The notes under the pieces were generated by a model, which was not told the DNA's origin, did no database searches, and worked only from the letters and a program-made list of their open reading frames with translations. From Periplaneta americana (taxonomy: Eukaryota > Arthropoda > Insecta > Blattodea > Blattidae), in contig NW_027185502.1 of the NCBI RefSeq assembly GCF_040183065.1, positions 633,501-697,500 of the forward strand: 64,000 bases of DNA, read 5' to 3'. A program made the position numbers and the translations under genes. How positions within the stretch are numbered: the first letter of the stretch is position 1; each line of letters begins with the position of its first letter. This document shows, one piece after another, positions 33,655 to 43,737 of the stretch.

Positions 33655-34041
33655 TCATTGATCACTGTCACTAGTATTGGTATTGTCCTCCTCTCCGAAA
33701 GTTGTTACTGTGCTTGTAGTAGGCCTACTTATGAGGCATCCCTTGTTTGTTTCAGAACTCAATAGGTTTATGACTTCCACAGGTAGGATCCTTTTTTTGT
33801 CTTTTGTTCGGTACTGTTGGCGGAGGGATGTTATAAAAGGATCAGAGGTGGCAAGGAGTGGATTGAATACATCCCAATTAGTGGCCTCTCTTGAAATATT
33901 TCTGGCATGATATTCACGAAATTGCTTAAGATGTTTATTCCTTGCTTCTTGGGCTTCTTCCGACATTTGTCCAATTGGAAGTAATGCCTCGGAAATAATA
34001 GCAGAACCATGAATGAGTATTTTATGTACAGTGACCAAAAG

Positions 34042-34047
<6 letters not shown>

Positions 34048-34136
<89 letters not shown>

Positions 34137-34425
34137 CCTTGGTGCTACAGCCCATGAAGGACCTAGAGCGACCAGCCGGCTGCTGGCCTCACGCCCACAT
34201 GCCGAAGCAGAGGTGTGGTTAGCACGATGATCCCCCCAGCCGTTATAGGTGGCTTTCGCAACTGGATTTCGCTACCTATCGTACATCACGATGCCGGGTG
34301 GGCTGGGCACTGGTCCCATTTCATGAGAAAAATTCTTTCCCCATGAGGACTCGAACCAGCGCGCATTCCATAATGCGGGTCCTAGGCAGGATGCCTTAGA
34401 CCACGACGCCATGGCATGGGACATA
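34048..34425 (-). mobile_element. tRNA-headed SINE with (TAA)n tail
   Basis: Minus strand from 34420: ATGGCGTCGTGGTCTAAGGC (A-box region) then GCTGGTTCGAGTCC (B box). The body contains GCTACCTATCGTAC (complement) and AACGGCTGGGGGGATCATCG. The 3' end reads GGGCTGTAGCACCAAGGA followed by a microsatellite. The GGTCTAAGGC start resembles class II (Leu/Ser) tRNAs. The tail at 34048-34136 is TAA repeats turning into TTA repeats, a long perfect palindrome. A sister copy is at 47995-48345. Confidence 0.88.
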
Positions 34426-35436
34426 CCAAGAGTACAGTGAGACAAATAATCTGGCAGTCTCTCTTGCATTTTTTAAAATTCATTTGTGTTTATTTCAAAT
34501 CCACTGGATATAGTTTTAAATATAATTACACATCTGTGGATGGGATTCCTGTCAATGCCAGTTATTTGTGCACTTACTCCTTCATTATCACAAAATCGTC
34601 TGGCAGTGTTGCCATCATTTGTGTTTCAGCTTCCTCCTGTCTTGGGTTGGTCTACCAAGAGCCCTAATTCAGAATGGAATTTACTTTGGATTTCTTTCTT
34701 GCAAGTGGCCACACCTTCTTTCAACTTCTTGCCTCTCACTTGCCAAACTTGAAATGCTAAACAGTAGGAAAGATGCCAGCCATGCAAAGCTAACAAGCCA
34801 AATTTAAAAGTAGATGTGTCAATTTTCTTCTTGCCTATGCCATTTCATTTCTTTCGGTGTTGCCCTGCAGATGTAACACCTTTGGATTGATAAAGTTGAC
34901 ATCACAGCGTTATAAATTTTGCCATGGTTGGTACAATTTCATGGTTAATTTCTAGCTCTTTTCCAAATAAATCAATGTGAGTGGAACTGAGAGCACATAT
35001 CTGTTCTTCAATGTAAGCTACTTCTTCCTTAGAAAGTTTGGCAGTCTCTTTTAGAAATTGTACCCATATGGGGCGACAGTACAATGTAGAAGACGGTCGA
35101 CGATTTTGCCAATCAATAATAATTTTTTCTCCATTTTCGTTTGAAGAATAAAGCTGCAAGGGAACCATAGACGTGAAGAATATATCAGAGTCAGAAAATC
35201 CCTCCGCCTTTTGTTTGTAGAGCGAATGTCGTCTACTGCAATCACAGCCCCACTTTGAAAATAATGTCATACACAGTTTTTCGTCTTTCGTATTCTCAAT
35301 TACTGGTTCTTGTGACCTCAGAATTCGGCTAGCAGTATGATTCAATAGATCGTGAAGTTTTACTTCTGTAAGGAATTCTGTGACCATTACAGATTCAGGA
35401 TAACTTTTCTTTACATTTAAAATCCTTTTATATGAT

Positions 35437-35438
<2 letters not shown>

Positions 35439-35485
<47 letters not shown>
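35439..35485. repeat. (TA)n microsatellite
   Basis: About 22 TA dinucleotides inside the transposase pseudogene; adds Tyr-Ile runs to any frame crossing it. Confidence 0.95.
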
Positions 35486-35486
<1 letters not shown>

Positions 35487-35885
35487 GCATTTTGATCTTT
35501 GGCACCTCATCTCATCATATTGTACTGGTGTGTTGTAAAATCTGCCTCCAGGAAAAGCGCCAACGCTTCTTCTTCATCATAGCATCTTGTAACAGAGTTG
35601 CTAGTTGATGCCAACGTCCAGCTTTTTCTAATTTTGAAAGCTCTAGTAGACGTTTTATTCATCTCCTCTAAAAGCCTAGCATGGTCTTCACTGCCAGACT
35701 CGCGATACTTCATTTTTGCAGCAAATGTTAAACTTTCCGCACTTTCTGCTGATTTTCTTACAATTTTCAATTTTTCTACGCTGAGACCTACTATTGTTCC
35801 CCCCAAACTCTGCCTTTGGTCTTCTTCTTTTCTGTAGAGTAGGTTTCACAACATTTAAACCACATAAAACTCTTAATCTAACCAC

Positions 35886-36446
35886 TGCTCATTGTTTTTA
35901 AAAAATCTATCACTCATCCTGTTCGATTTATCGAGTCTGCAAAGCAAATTTCTGAAAAAACGGGAAAAATGTCTTTCTAACAATTTAATTTGATCGTAGG
36001 AGTCTTCTATACCGATTTTTGTAATAAGAAACTGCAATACTACGTCTTTTTGTTTTTCACTACCGCTTTTTTCCTTCTATATATCATCTAACAATTCCTT
36101 CCTTTTGCAATGGTACTCCATTCTGAAACCAAAATAAATGACGAAAAATTTGTTACTTTTAACTTTTCTAACTATTTGATAGTTTTGCTTTAGAGAAGAA
36201 ATTAACTAATACTGAGAATATTTGTATTTTAGACGATTAATTTGAAATACACCAATAAATATATTTATCTAAATCTTATCAAAAGGGGCAAGTATGGGTA
36301 GTTTTACCATTCGAGATCATTAAGTAAACATGTCAGACTACACATTGGTCAAGGAAATAACACGGGGCAACGTGAGGCAATTTTTGTTAGTCTGCATAAA
36401 GACCGAACTTAAGGAATCACAAAATAAAATTGTACATAATATGGTT
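35886..36446. other. No gene recognised
   Basis: AT-rich; no domain, repeat boundary or splice signal that I can support. Confidence 0.5.
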
Positions 36447-36745
36447 GGCGGCCGGGTAGCTCAGTTGGTAGAGCAACTGGTTACGGACTGGAAGGTCCGG
36501 GGTTCGATCCCAGGTGGTGACAGGATTTTTTTCTCGTTGTCAAACTTTCAGAATGGTCCCAAAGTTCACTCAGCCTCCTATAAAATTGAGTACTGGGTCT
36601 TTCCCGGGGGTAAAAGGCGGTCAGAGCGTGGTGCCGACCACACCACCTCATTCTAGTGCCGAGGTCTTGGAAAGCATGGGGCTCTACCTCCATGTCCCCA
36701 AAGTGCCTTCATGGCATGTTACAGGGATACCTTTTTTTTTACATA
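36447..36745 (+). mobile_element. tRNA(Arg)-like-headed SINE
   Basis: Head at about 36449-36522: GGGTAGCTCAGTTGGTAGAG (A box), anticodon loop TTACGGA (anticodon ACG, Arg) and GGGGTTCGATCCC (B box). The T stem is imperfect, so it is not a functional tRNA. The body follows with AATTGAGTACTGGGTCTTTC, CCGGGGGTAAAAGGCGGTC and CTCCATGTCCCCAAAGTGCC, ending in a T-rich run at 36729-36740. Confidence 0.75.
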
Positions 36746-37338
36746 ATATGGTTACATGTCCTTAGCCAAGCATAATATACTTAATCATTATAATAATAAC
36801 AACGTACTCTTAATTCAAAAACATAACTCTAAGAATCTATAATAACACTTACTTGAAAATCAACCATAGAAGCACAAAAAATAATACCGGTAACTGAAAT
36901 TCTGATTGAAAAACACACAGCTACAACAGAGCAAAAACGACACTTCATGCACTTGCTTGAAAGGTTCGAATACAACTGCATAGAATTAGACCTGCTACGA
37001 GGGTGGCTGTTTTATGACCGCCAGACCTTGGAGATAGTTGGGGTATATTGTAAACACCATAAAACTAAAAGTGGAAAAAATATTTTTGGCCAGCTTTTGG
37101 GTCTCTTGGAAACACTGTGCAATGTGGCGACAATTAAGCATTGTGGTCACATTTTCCATTTATTTTATATCTTTTCAGTAGGTTATTTTGCGATTCTGTA
37201 TCAACATCATAGGTTATTTAGTATCTAAATGAGGTGAAGGTGATAATACCAATGAAATGAGTCTGGAGTCCGGCACCGATAGTTACCCAGCATTTGCTCA
37301 CTTTCCCTCTAATTACTTATTTTTTATTATAAACCATG
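36746..37338. other. No gene recognised
   Basis: A 93-codon frame (36947-37228) has no recognisable domain. 37120-37180 resembles 25475-25530. TCCGGCACCGATAGTTACCC at 37268 recalls a dispersed insect repeat but is too short to call. Confidence 0.45.
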
Positions 37339-37480
37339 AAGTCATTACAACATAAATATGGAATTTATTATTAGTGAAGCTACAAGATCTCATACAATTA
37401 GTTAACACAAAATGAACACTTTCAGGAATATCTGGTTTTCTAAAAAATATTCTTTTAAATATACATATAAGCATGGATCA
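37339..37480 (+). mobile_element. Penelope-like terminal fragment (inverted)
   Basis: Diverged reverse complement of 45195-45365. Shared pieces: TAACACAAAATGAACACTTTC / AGGAATATCTGGTTTTCTAA and ATAAATATGGAATTTATT. This copy lacks ~35 bp that carry the hammerhead-like motif in the other copy. It probably is the opposite end of the same PLE cluster. Confidence 0.65.
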
Positions 37481-38427
37481 ATAAAACAACCACAATGAAA
37501 ATTTAACTATTGGATTGTTAAAATGTGTGTTACAAATGTAACATCAATAGGTTATAGAGAATAACCAAAGTCCGTATTATAAAATATGATGCCATGGTTA
37601 AATGCAAAAACTAATAAAGGATTTTCTTGATAGTAACAGTGTATATGTCATAAGTGCGTAGAACACTTTTAATGGTTAGGCCTACTCAAAACAGTTAACA
37701 TAATTTAAAACTAAGGTACACAGTGTATAATATAAATATCCTGAGTATCTTCATCAATATGCAATCTGGTTGTACATGCTGTGTTACGTAACGTGATCGT
37801 GTTGTTTCATTTTGGATGATAAATTTGAGGAGAAATCCTGCAACCACAATAAGGGAAGATTTTTAGAAAAATTTAAGTATGAATACATGAACCGTGAAAG
37901 GTGATGTATGAAGAATGCTGTTCGATGTAATACTTACATGGAAGTTGTTGGGGGGAGGGTCACCAACCTTCAAGTAACATAGCAGAACACGACTGACCTT
38001 TACAAAAAGTGATTGGCATGAAGAAAACTATGTAGGTTACCTGGCAGAAGTACTGGATCAATCCAAGAATTTATTTTATTACGATTTTGTATAGAGGATT
38101 AGGTATTTAAGTTGGATAATTGTTCGTTAGTTAAATGTGTATTATTATTTATTTTAATGTTTTGCAATGTAGTTCTCTTCTGCTATGCTTATGTATTTAT
38201 TATTATTAATTGTTCTAAGAACTTGTAAGGTACCGGTATTTATTATATGTTCGTGAGTTCGTGATTGTTATTAGTTAAATGTGTCGCAAACTTGGATTTA
38301 TTCCTGTTATGTTTTAAAAATTTGCTTTATGCTCATTGTAACAGGTTCTGAAATTCCTTTTGGTTTGATCTATGTATTTACTACAACAATTTTTACAAAT
38401 TGTTTATTAAATATATTCCGCTTTTGT
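37481..38427. other. No gene recognised
   Basis: AT-rich interval inside the Penelope-like cluster; no supported coding fragment. Confidence 0.45.
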
Positions 38428-38722
38428 CTAGATTGTTTCGATGTAGTATTTTATTAGGAATAATATTTTTTTTAGTTTATTATTTGTCCTGAAAGTAATA
38501 TTGATTTTTTTCTTTTTCAAAGAAATTACGTAGCTTGTGTGAGATATTACCAAAAAAAGGTCATTGTTTACAGTTTTTTTTTGTCCAATTTGGGTTAATG
38601 TGATACCTATGTTGGATTTAGTTTTAAACTTATTTTTCCATTTGCGGATCCTGTTAACAATAGCTTTTTTGAAAGTCATATTGAGGTTAAGATTTCAGAC
38701 AAGTTTAAAGTATATATGAATT
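38428..38722 (-). pseudogene. Penelope-like element linker fragment
   Basis: The minus frame 38428-38679 reads INITFRTNNKLKKIL, matching the NI.Y.SNNKLNSIM region between RT and GIY-YIG in the copy at 42255-42940. 38665-38706 is nearly identical to 44568-44612. Another PLE fragment follows the trimeric SINE at 39587, so the SINE landed between PLE-derived sequence. Confidence 0.6.
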
Positions 38723-38914
38723 GCAAATCAAGATTTCAGGTATAACTCCCTGTAAAGTTGATTTGAATAATACACGTCACTGTTCGTTAACAGAAAACCA
38801 CAATTTAAGTCACACGGAGTCAGTGTGCACTCGAAGTTGGTTGCTTGACGGTTGTCAGCCCACTTTGAGGTCTGTGGATATAGAGGGAAAAATTGGATCG
38901 GTGTCGGTTAGAGT

Positions 38915-38986
38915 TCCCGGGTAGCTCAGTGGTAGAGCGTTGGTACGTTAAACCAAAGGTCCCGGGTTCGATACCCGGCTCCGGAA
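38915..38986 (+). tRNA. tRNA-Asn(GTT)-like SINE head, unit 1
   Basis: A canonical 72-nt cloverleaf. Acceptor TCCCGGG/CTCCGGA has one mismatch and one G-T; D arm GCTC/GAGC; anticodon stem TTGGT/ACCAA with loop ACGTTAA; T arm CCGGG/CCCGG around TTCGATA. The anticodon reads GTT, but position 33 is C instead of the near-invariant T, so function as a tRNA is doubtful. A and B boxes are intact. Confidence 0.6.
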
Positions 38987-39199
38987 CAATTTTTCCCTCG
39001 AAATTATTCAAATCAACTTTACAGGGAGTTATACCTGAAATCTTGATTTGCATAATACACGTCACTGTTCGTTAACAGAAAACCACAATTTAAGTCACAC
39101 AGAGTCAGTGTGCACTCGAAGTTGGTTGCTTGACGGTTGTCAGCCCACTTTGAGGTCTGTGGATATAGAGGGAAAAATTGGATCGGTGTCGGTTAGAGT

Positions 39200-39271
39200 T
39201 CCCGGGTAGCTCAGTGGTAGAGCGTTGGTACGTTAAACCAAAGGTCCCGGGTTCGATACCCGGCTCCGGAA
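39200..39271 (+). tRNA. tRNA-Asn(GTT)-like SINE head, unit 2
   Basis: Identical in the head to unit 1, including C33. Confidence 0.6.
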
Positions 39272-39484
39272 CAATTTTTCCCTCGAAATTATTCAAATCA
39301 ACTTTACAGGGAGTTCTACCTGAAATCTTGATTTGCATAATACACGTCACTGTTCGTTAACAGAAAACCACAATTTAAGTCACACGGAGTCAGTGTGCAC
39401 TCGAAGTTGGTTGCTTGACGGTTGTCAGCCCACTTTGAGGTCTGTGGATATAGAGGGAAAAATTGGATCGGTGTCGGTTAGAGT

Positions 39485-39556
39485 TCCCGGGTAGCTCAGT
39501 GGTAGAGCGTTGGTACGTTAAACCAAAGGTCCCGGGCTCGATACCCGGCTCCGGAA
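39485..39556 (+). tRNA. tRNA-Asn(GTT)-like SINE head, unit 3
   Basis: As units 1 and 2, except that the T loop starts CTC instead of TTC (T54 to C), weakening the B box. Confidence 0.55.
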
Positions 39557-39586
39557 CAATTTTTCCCTCGAAATTATATATGAATT

Positions 39587-39725
39587 ATTTTATAATTTCA
39601 GCCAACAACTTATCTAACCTAATAATACAGAAAACAATTTTCTGTTATTTCACACCATAACATTATATATCCACAAATATTTTCTATTTTTAAAAATCAT
39701 CTTCAGGTGGAGAGACATAAATTGA
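39587..39725 (-). pseudogene. Penelope-like RT-end fragment
   Basis: Matches 44800-44920 (ATTATTTTATAATTTCA, CAACAACTTAT, TATATATCCACAAATATTTTC, AAAATCATCTTCAGGTGGAG), which in that copy lies at the end of a PLE reverse transcriptase piece. Confidence 0.7.
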
Positions 39726-40280
39726 CAAATATTGAACAGGTACAGTTACCCTTAAAAGGAATGAGACGACTCTTGGTCGTCGGAAGTTAAAGTTCTATAG
39801 CGTGGTTTCTCGATATCGACATAACGATAAGTTTCATGACAAATATAAAAAGAATTGTTACAAGGACCAGAATAAGGATCACAAAGAAGATAGCCATTTA
39901 AGGCCACGATTTCACAACATAGCTCGGGTCACAAAATATCATTGCTTCTCTGTACTGAATGGCAAATGCCTGCTATGGGATCTACATTCTAGACTGCTAC
40001 TGTCACTATCTTGTCTCGGTAGTTCATATAGTAGCGTGTCGGTTCCACTGCTTAACCGAAACATCTCGTGTTCGATCCCAGGTAAAACTTTTTTTTTATT
40101 GAGGTGTAATTAATTTCTTCAGAGTTCCTCGACTGTCTAATTTGTCGAAAAATATGAATAATTTATGCCCAATTTCTGGGTCTTACAAGTGGGCTGAACC
40201 TCGTCAAAAAAAATAAATCTTACTTGGAAGTTAAAAGTATTCTTCCTCAAACAAAAATCATAAGAAACAAAAAGAGACCT
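39726..40280. other. tRNA-like sequence near 40010-40085, otherwise no gene
   Basis: CTCGGTAGTTCATATAGTAG (A-box-like) and CGTGTTCGATCCCAGG (B box) flank a TCGGTT/AACCGA stem, followed by a T-run. This is probably a degraded SINE head on the plus strand. The 103-codon frame 39802-40113 shows no domain. Confidence 0.4.
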
Positions 40281-40289
40281 GTTAACTTA

Positions 40290-40445
40290 AAATCTTGTCC
40301 ACATGCCAGCAGCTTCTATTACAGCTCTAAGTCAGTCCGGCATGGATGTCACGAGATTGTGGAATAAGTTCTAATCCCCGGCGAGATCTTCCCAGGTGTC
40401 AACAACTTGATCCCACAATTCGTCTCGATTTCGATGGCATCAGTG
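40290..40445 (-). pseudogene. Tc1-like transposase C-terminal fragment
   Basis: The minus strand reads ELWDQVVDTWEDLAGD, a stop, NLFHNLVTSMPD, a stop, then LRAVIEAAGMWTR. This is the final helix region of Tc1/mariner DDE transposases (…L..SMP.R..AVI.A.G..T). Two in-frame stops, and no catalytic residues left. Confidence 0.72.
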
Positions 40446-42254
40446 GGCATAGGTGGCTATCCTTCTCTTTTTCAATTATGAAAGAGGGAAATATAATACA
40501 TTTGAATAGAAAAGTATAAAATTCAGATAATGCAATTAAAGCTATTCGGAATATTATTAAAGTTGAACTTGTAGATATCCTAAGAAAGAAAATATTTTTT
40601 TCATTGAAACCAGTGAATATAAAGTAGAGGATCCCAAATCTATTGCAAATTCTTTTAACGTCTTATAGTATATAGTACAGAAATATTATTGACAACTTAA
40701 ACATTCAATATTTTGCAAAAGATACTGCAATTAGTTACTTAACAGATGCATTTAATAATTAGTATTAATATATATAATTAGTCAATAACTGCAACAGTGC
40801 TTTTTCATTCAATCATAACATGAATAAAGTTGAAAGCACATTAAATTAAACACTATTGCAAACACGTAGATAAAATAGTTAAAATCAACTGAAGGGGTGA
40901 GAATGAAATAATCCAAAGCCACACTTTTAACGAAAATTGTTTTGTGCAAGTGCATTTATTACACATTTAGGAAAGCTACTAATAAAATATTGTAATAATT
41001 ATTCAACAAATGACATAGCCTAAGGACTCTAAACCTTTGTAAAAGTTTGTCTGTGTGGCTTAGGAATATTTTTTAGTTTCATTTTAATTGTTAGTTTTTA
41101 ATATGTATGCATTTACCTTGTATATGTGTATATATAAATGCATTCATTAGATTAACGTTTATAATATTATAACTTGTAATTTTGTATTGTCTGTGATCAT
41201 TAACACTTAATCTGAGGACTTTGTAAAACTCTATTTCAACGTTACTTAGCTATTTCAACGTTATTTAGACAAAAAAAAATCGTTGATGTAGACTAAGAAT
41301 CGAACTCACTCTCTTCTACACAACACGCGGAAGTCTTAGCATCTGAGCTATTGCAACGACATGAAGGCTTTCCTTTCTGTGCGGAGTGTCGATCTAGTCA
41401 TGAAGGTCCATCATCGATTTAACTACACGATTTATGTATATATTTATCTTTTATTTACGTAATATTATCATATTTTTTGTAGTTTTTTAAGTGAATTTCG
41501 GAACGATGCTAGTAACAAACCAAATAGCCTGAATTTAAGTAACTCAATATTCGTTATCTTGTGTATCAGTGCTCTGGTTTCCGATCATGCGCAGTGTCTT
41601 ACATCTGAGACTTAGGAATATTCAATCGTCTCATCCTTTTCTAGGGAAACTGTACGTGACATGCAAGAAAATAATACACACACACATATTATAAATAAAA
41701 ATCAAAACTGTTTAAAAAGAATGTGATATAAAATGTGGTTCTAAATCATTTCAATATGATAAACCATTCTGTAAAGTTTTCAAACCAACAGTCATACAAA
41801 GTGATGAACACACTACTTGAATCTCTTGATGTTATATAACAAGTTTCAATCATAAAATTGTATGTATCTATTAATAATTAAATTTTAAAATTTTTTTAAA
41901 GCCATTAGTGATACCATGTTCATACGAAAGGTTACAATTATTGGTGTTCTGTAAATTTATTAATCAGTCACTTGAATCAATAAGGTGTGCGTGACATCTG
42001 AAATTAACCAAAAAGTAATTTTATGAAACAATAATTAGAAAAGTAAGAGTTATGCATTTTTATTAATACTTATGATGTTCAGAGGAGGATGCAGAATCAG
42101 ACGTTGAGGTCATCTCATCGAAGCGTTACAAAGCTTGTGACTGATCGTGTACACACTGTGGAATGTGGGTAGGAAGGGAGAGGGGAGTTTTATCGAGAAG
42201 CCAGACAAAACTGCTCTATAAATGGTTATATGGGGGATTTTGGAAATCAGGAAT
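40446..42254. other. No gene; degraded tRNA-like SINE head near 41285-41365 (minus)
   Basis: AT-rich. Minus strand 41365-41285 reads TTGCAATAGCTCAGATGCTA (A-box-like) and GTGAGTTCGATTCTTAG (B box), possibly an old SINE. No coding region is supported. Confidence 0.45.
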
Positions 42255-42940
42255 TTATTCATTTAGCAATTGTATGTTTTGATTATAATGCCTGGCTATA
42301 AAATATTCCTCAGCTGTATTAATTAAATATGGATTATTCACTGTTTTTAAGATTTGCAATGTGTTGTGAATACTATTAAGTTCATGACCTGTGTTAATTA
42401 AGTAAGTGGCAAATTTTGATTTATTTCTATTGTGAATGAAATCGGATTCATGTTCCTTGTACCTAGCATGAAAATTCCTTTTTGTTTGGCCAATGTATTT
42501 CATATTGCAGTTAGTAAAATTTAATTTATAAACTCCACTATGTAAATGTTTGTTAATTTTCCCGATTTTATTGGGCATTATACTGTTTAATTTATTGTTA
42601 CTTTTATAAGTAATGTTTATATTTTCTTTCTTGAAAAGGCAGATAGTTGATTATTAATTTCCTCCATGTAGGTTATAGAGTTCCAGATTTTGACTTTTTT
42701 GGATTCTGTACGTTGTAAGGTGATGGGTGTGTTGTAAGGTGATGGGTGCCTTATTTTTTAATTTTCTAATTCTGTTTTGGATGAAGTTCTGAATCTTTTT
42801 TTATTAAAACCATTCTCAATAGCTAATTGTATTATGTATTTGTATTTTGTTAAGTAGGCTTGGTTATTAAGAGGTGTGTTTATTAAATGATCGACTAAAA
42901 ACCTGTATTTACAAATTTTGTGGGAATAAGGATTTTTATT
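42255..42940 (-). pseudogene. Penelope-like element: linker and GIY-YIG endonuclease
   Basis: The minus strand from 42940 reads KYRFLVDHLINTPLNN, YIIQLAIENGFNKKRFRTSS, then YKSNNKLNSIMPNKIGKINK and HSGVYKLNFTNCNMKYIGQT followed by KRNFHARYKEHE. The last is the GIY-YIG nuclease (GVY ... YIG, catalytic Arg in RNFHARYKEH) that PLEs carry after the RT. The C-terminal part with NTAEEYFIARHY provides the metal-binding Glu region. A stop and frame changes lie between linker and nuclease. PLEs use RT plus GIY-YIG for target-primed insertion. Confidence 0.85.
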
Positions 42941-43737
42941 TAAATTTATTTATGTACTACACTAGGTTTACACTACATTAGCCAATGCAGCCTGAAAGAG
43001 CAGAAGCTCGTGCTCGGGTGCAGTTCAGTCTACTTATATAAAATTGAATAGTGTTAATTCAGCACAATAATATTAATATATAGTAAATTACAGACCATGT
43101 AACAACATACACGAATATAGAAAATACGAAATACACGAGTATTAGATTACAATTTTAAACTCGTACAGCTTAATAAAAGACCAAACAATTAAATAATTAA
43201 TCTAATTTGTTTCCTAAATCTATGTGTGTTCAGTGTACTTAGTTCAGGATAAGCTCTAATTAATGCATTATAAATTCTGGATCTAAAATTTCTGCTGTGT
43301 TTTAATCCAGTACTTATGTAGCATTTGGGGGTGTTTAGAAGAAACTATAGTTTTGTCTCGTATGGTATTCATGAGGATCGAATTTAAATTTGTGATTTTT
43401 ATGGAAGTAAATCAGCAATATTTGTTTATAAATTTGTTCTCGATTTGATACACCAAATTCCTGAAAAATTAATTTCGTTGGGTAATCAAAAGTTTTATAT
43501 CGACAAATTTTGATAATTCTTCTTTTGGAGTAAATTTAAAGGATGGATAGTGGATTTTGACATTTCTTCCCAACCTAATATACCATACTGAATTATTGAT
43601 TGAAACAGAGCTAAGTACACAGTATGCAGAACATAAATAAGTAAATAAGAATGTAGAATGGAAAATTTTTGGATTGTTTTACACAATCTGTTATATAGGA
43701 ATGAGATATGCTTGTCCCATTTTAAATATTGGTCAAT
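42941..43737 (-). pseudogene. LINE 3' fragment inserted in the Penelope-like element
   Basis: The minus strand reads YLALFQSIIQYGILGWEEMS (43610-43545), then LLQKKNYQNL, NTPKCYISTGLKHSRNF and RSRIYNALIRAYPELST (43330-43210). This is the C-terminal end of a Jockey/CR1-like ORF2. The flanks are PLE N-terminal and PLE linker sequence. The PLE reverse-transcriptase core expected between them is missing, so insertion came with, or was followed by, a deletion. Confidence 0.7.

Larger units (their letters stand above)
33655..35885 (-). pseudogene. RAG1/Transib-like transposase pseudogene
   Basis: The minus strand, read with several frame changes, yields one long protein in order. N-terminal: VEKLKIVRKSAESAESLTFA, then YDEEEALALFLEADFT (35800-35510). 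Middle: NRRPSSTLYCRPIWVQFLKE and EEVAYIEEQICAL (35090-34970), IQRCYICRATPKEM with a C..C pair (34880-34840), and SELGLLVDQPKTG plus TNDGNTARRF (34670-34590). C-terminal: VTVHKILIHGSAIISEALLP then IGQMSEEAQEARNKHLKQFR (34040-33920) and TSDPFITSLRQQ. The pattern NDGN.ARRF ... HK.L.H ... SEE..EA.NK resembles the C-terminal catalytic region of RAG1/Transib DDE transposases, the Glu lying in SEE..EA.NK. Stops, frameshifts, a TA repeat (35439-35485) and a SINE (34048-34425) break it. The assignment is my inference from motif order. Confidence 0.55.
38723..39574 (+). mobile_element. Trimeric tRNA-headed SINE with 12-bp target duplication
   Basis: Three head-to-tail units with an exact 285-bp period. 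Each ends in the tRNA-like head (38915, 39200, 39485) followed by ACAATTTTTCCCTCGAAATT. The whole array is bounded by TATATATGAATT at 38711-38722 and 39575-39586, so it looks like one insertion event. The first unit starts with a ~44-bp block (38725-38768) that is the inverse of the blocks joining units (39006-39052 and 39291-39337). Open frames on both strands across the head are by-products. Confidence 0.85.

Noticed and set aside
36449..36522. Functional tRNA-Arg gene
   Set aside because: T stem has mismatches and the head continues into a SINE body rather than a short T-terminator.
36481..36693. Minus frame ending NPGPSSP as a peptide
   Set aside because: Lies over a SINE head and body.
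38820..39350. Repeated 60-81-residue frames on both strands (EFPGSSVVERWYVKPKVPGS type)
   Set aside because: Translation of tRNA-like SINE heads, a frequent false gene call.
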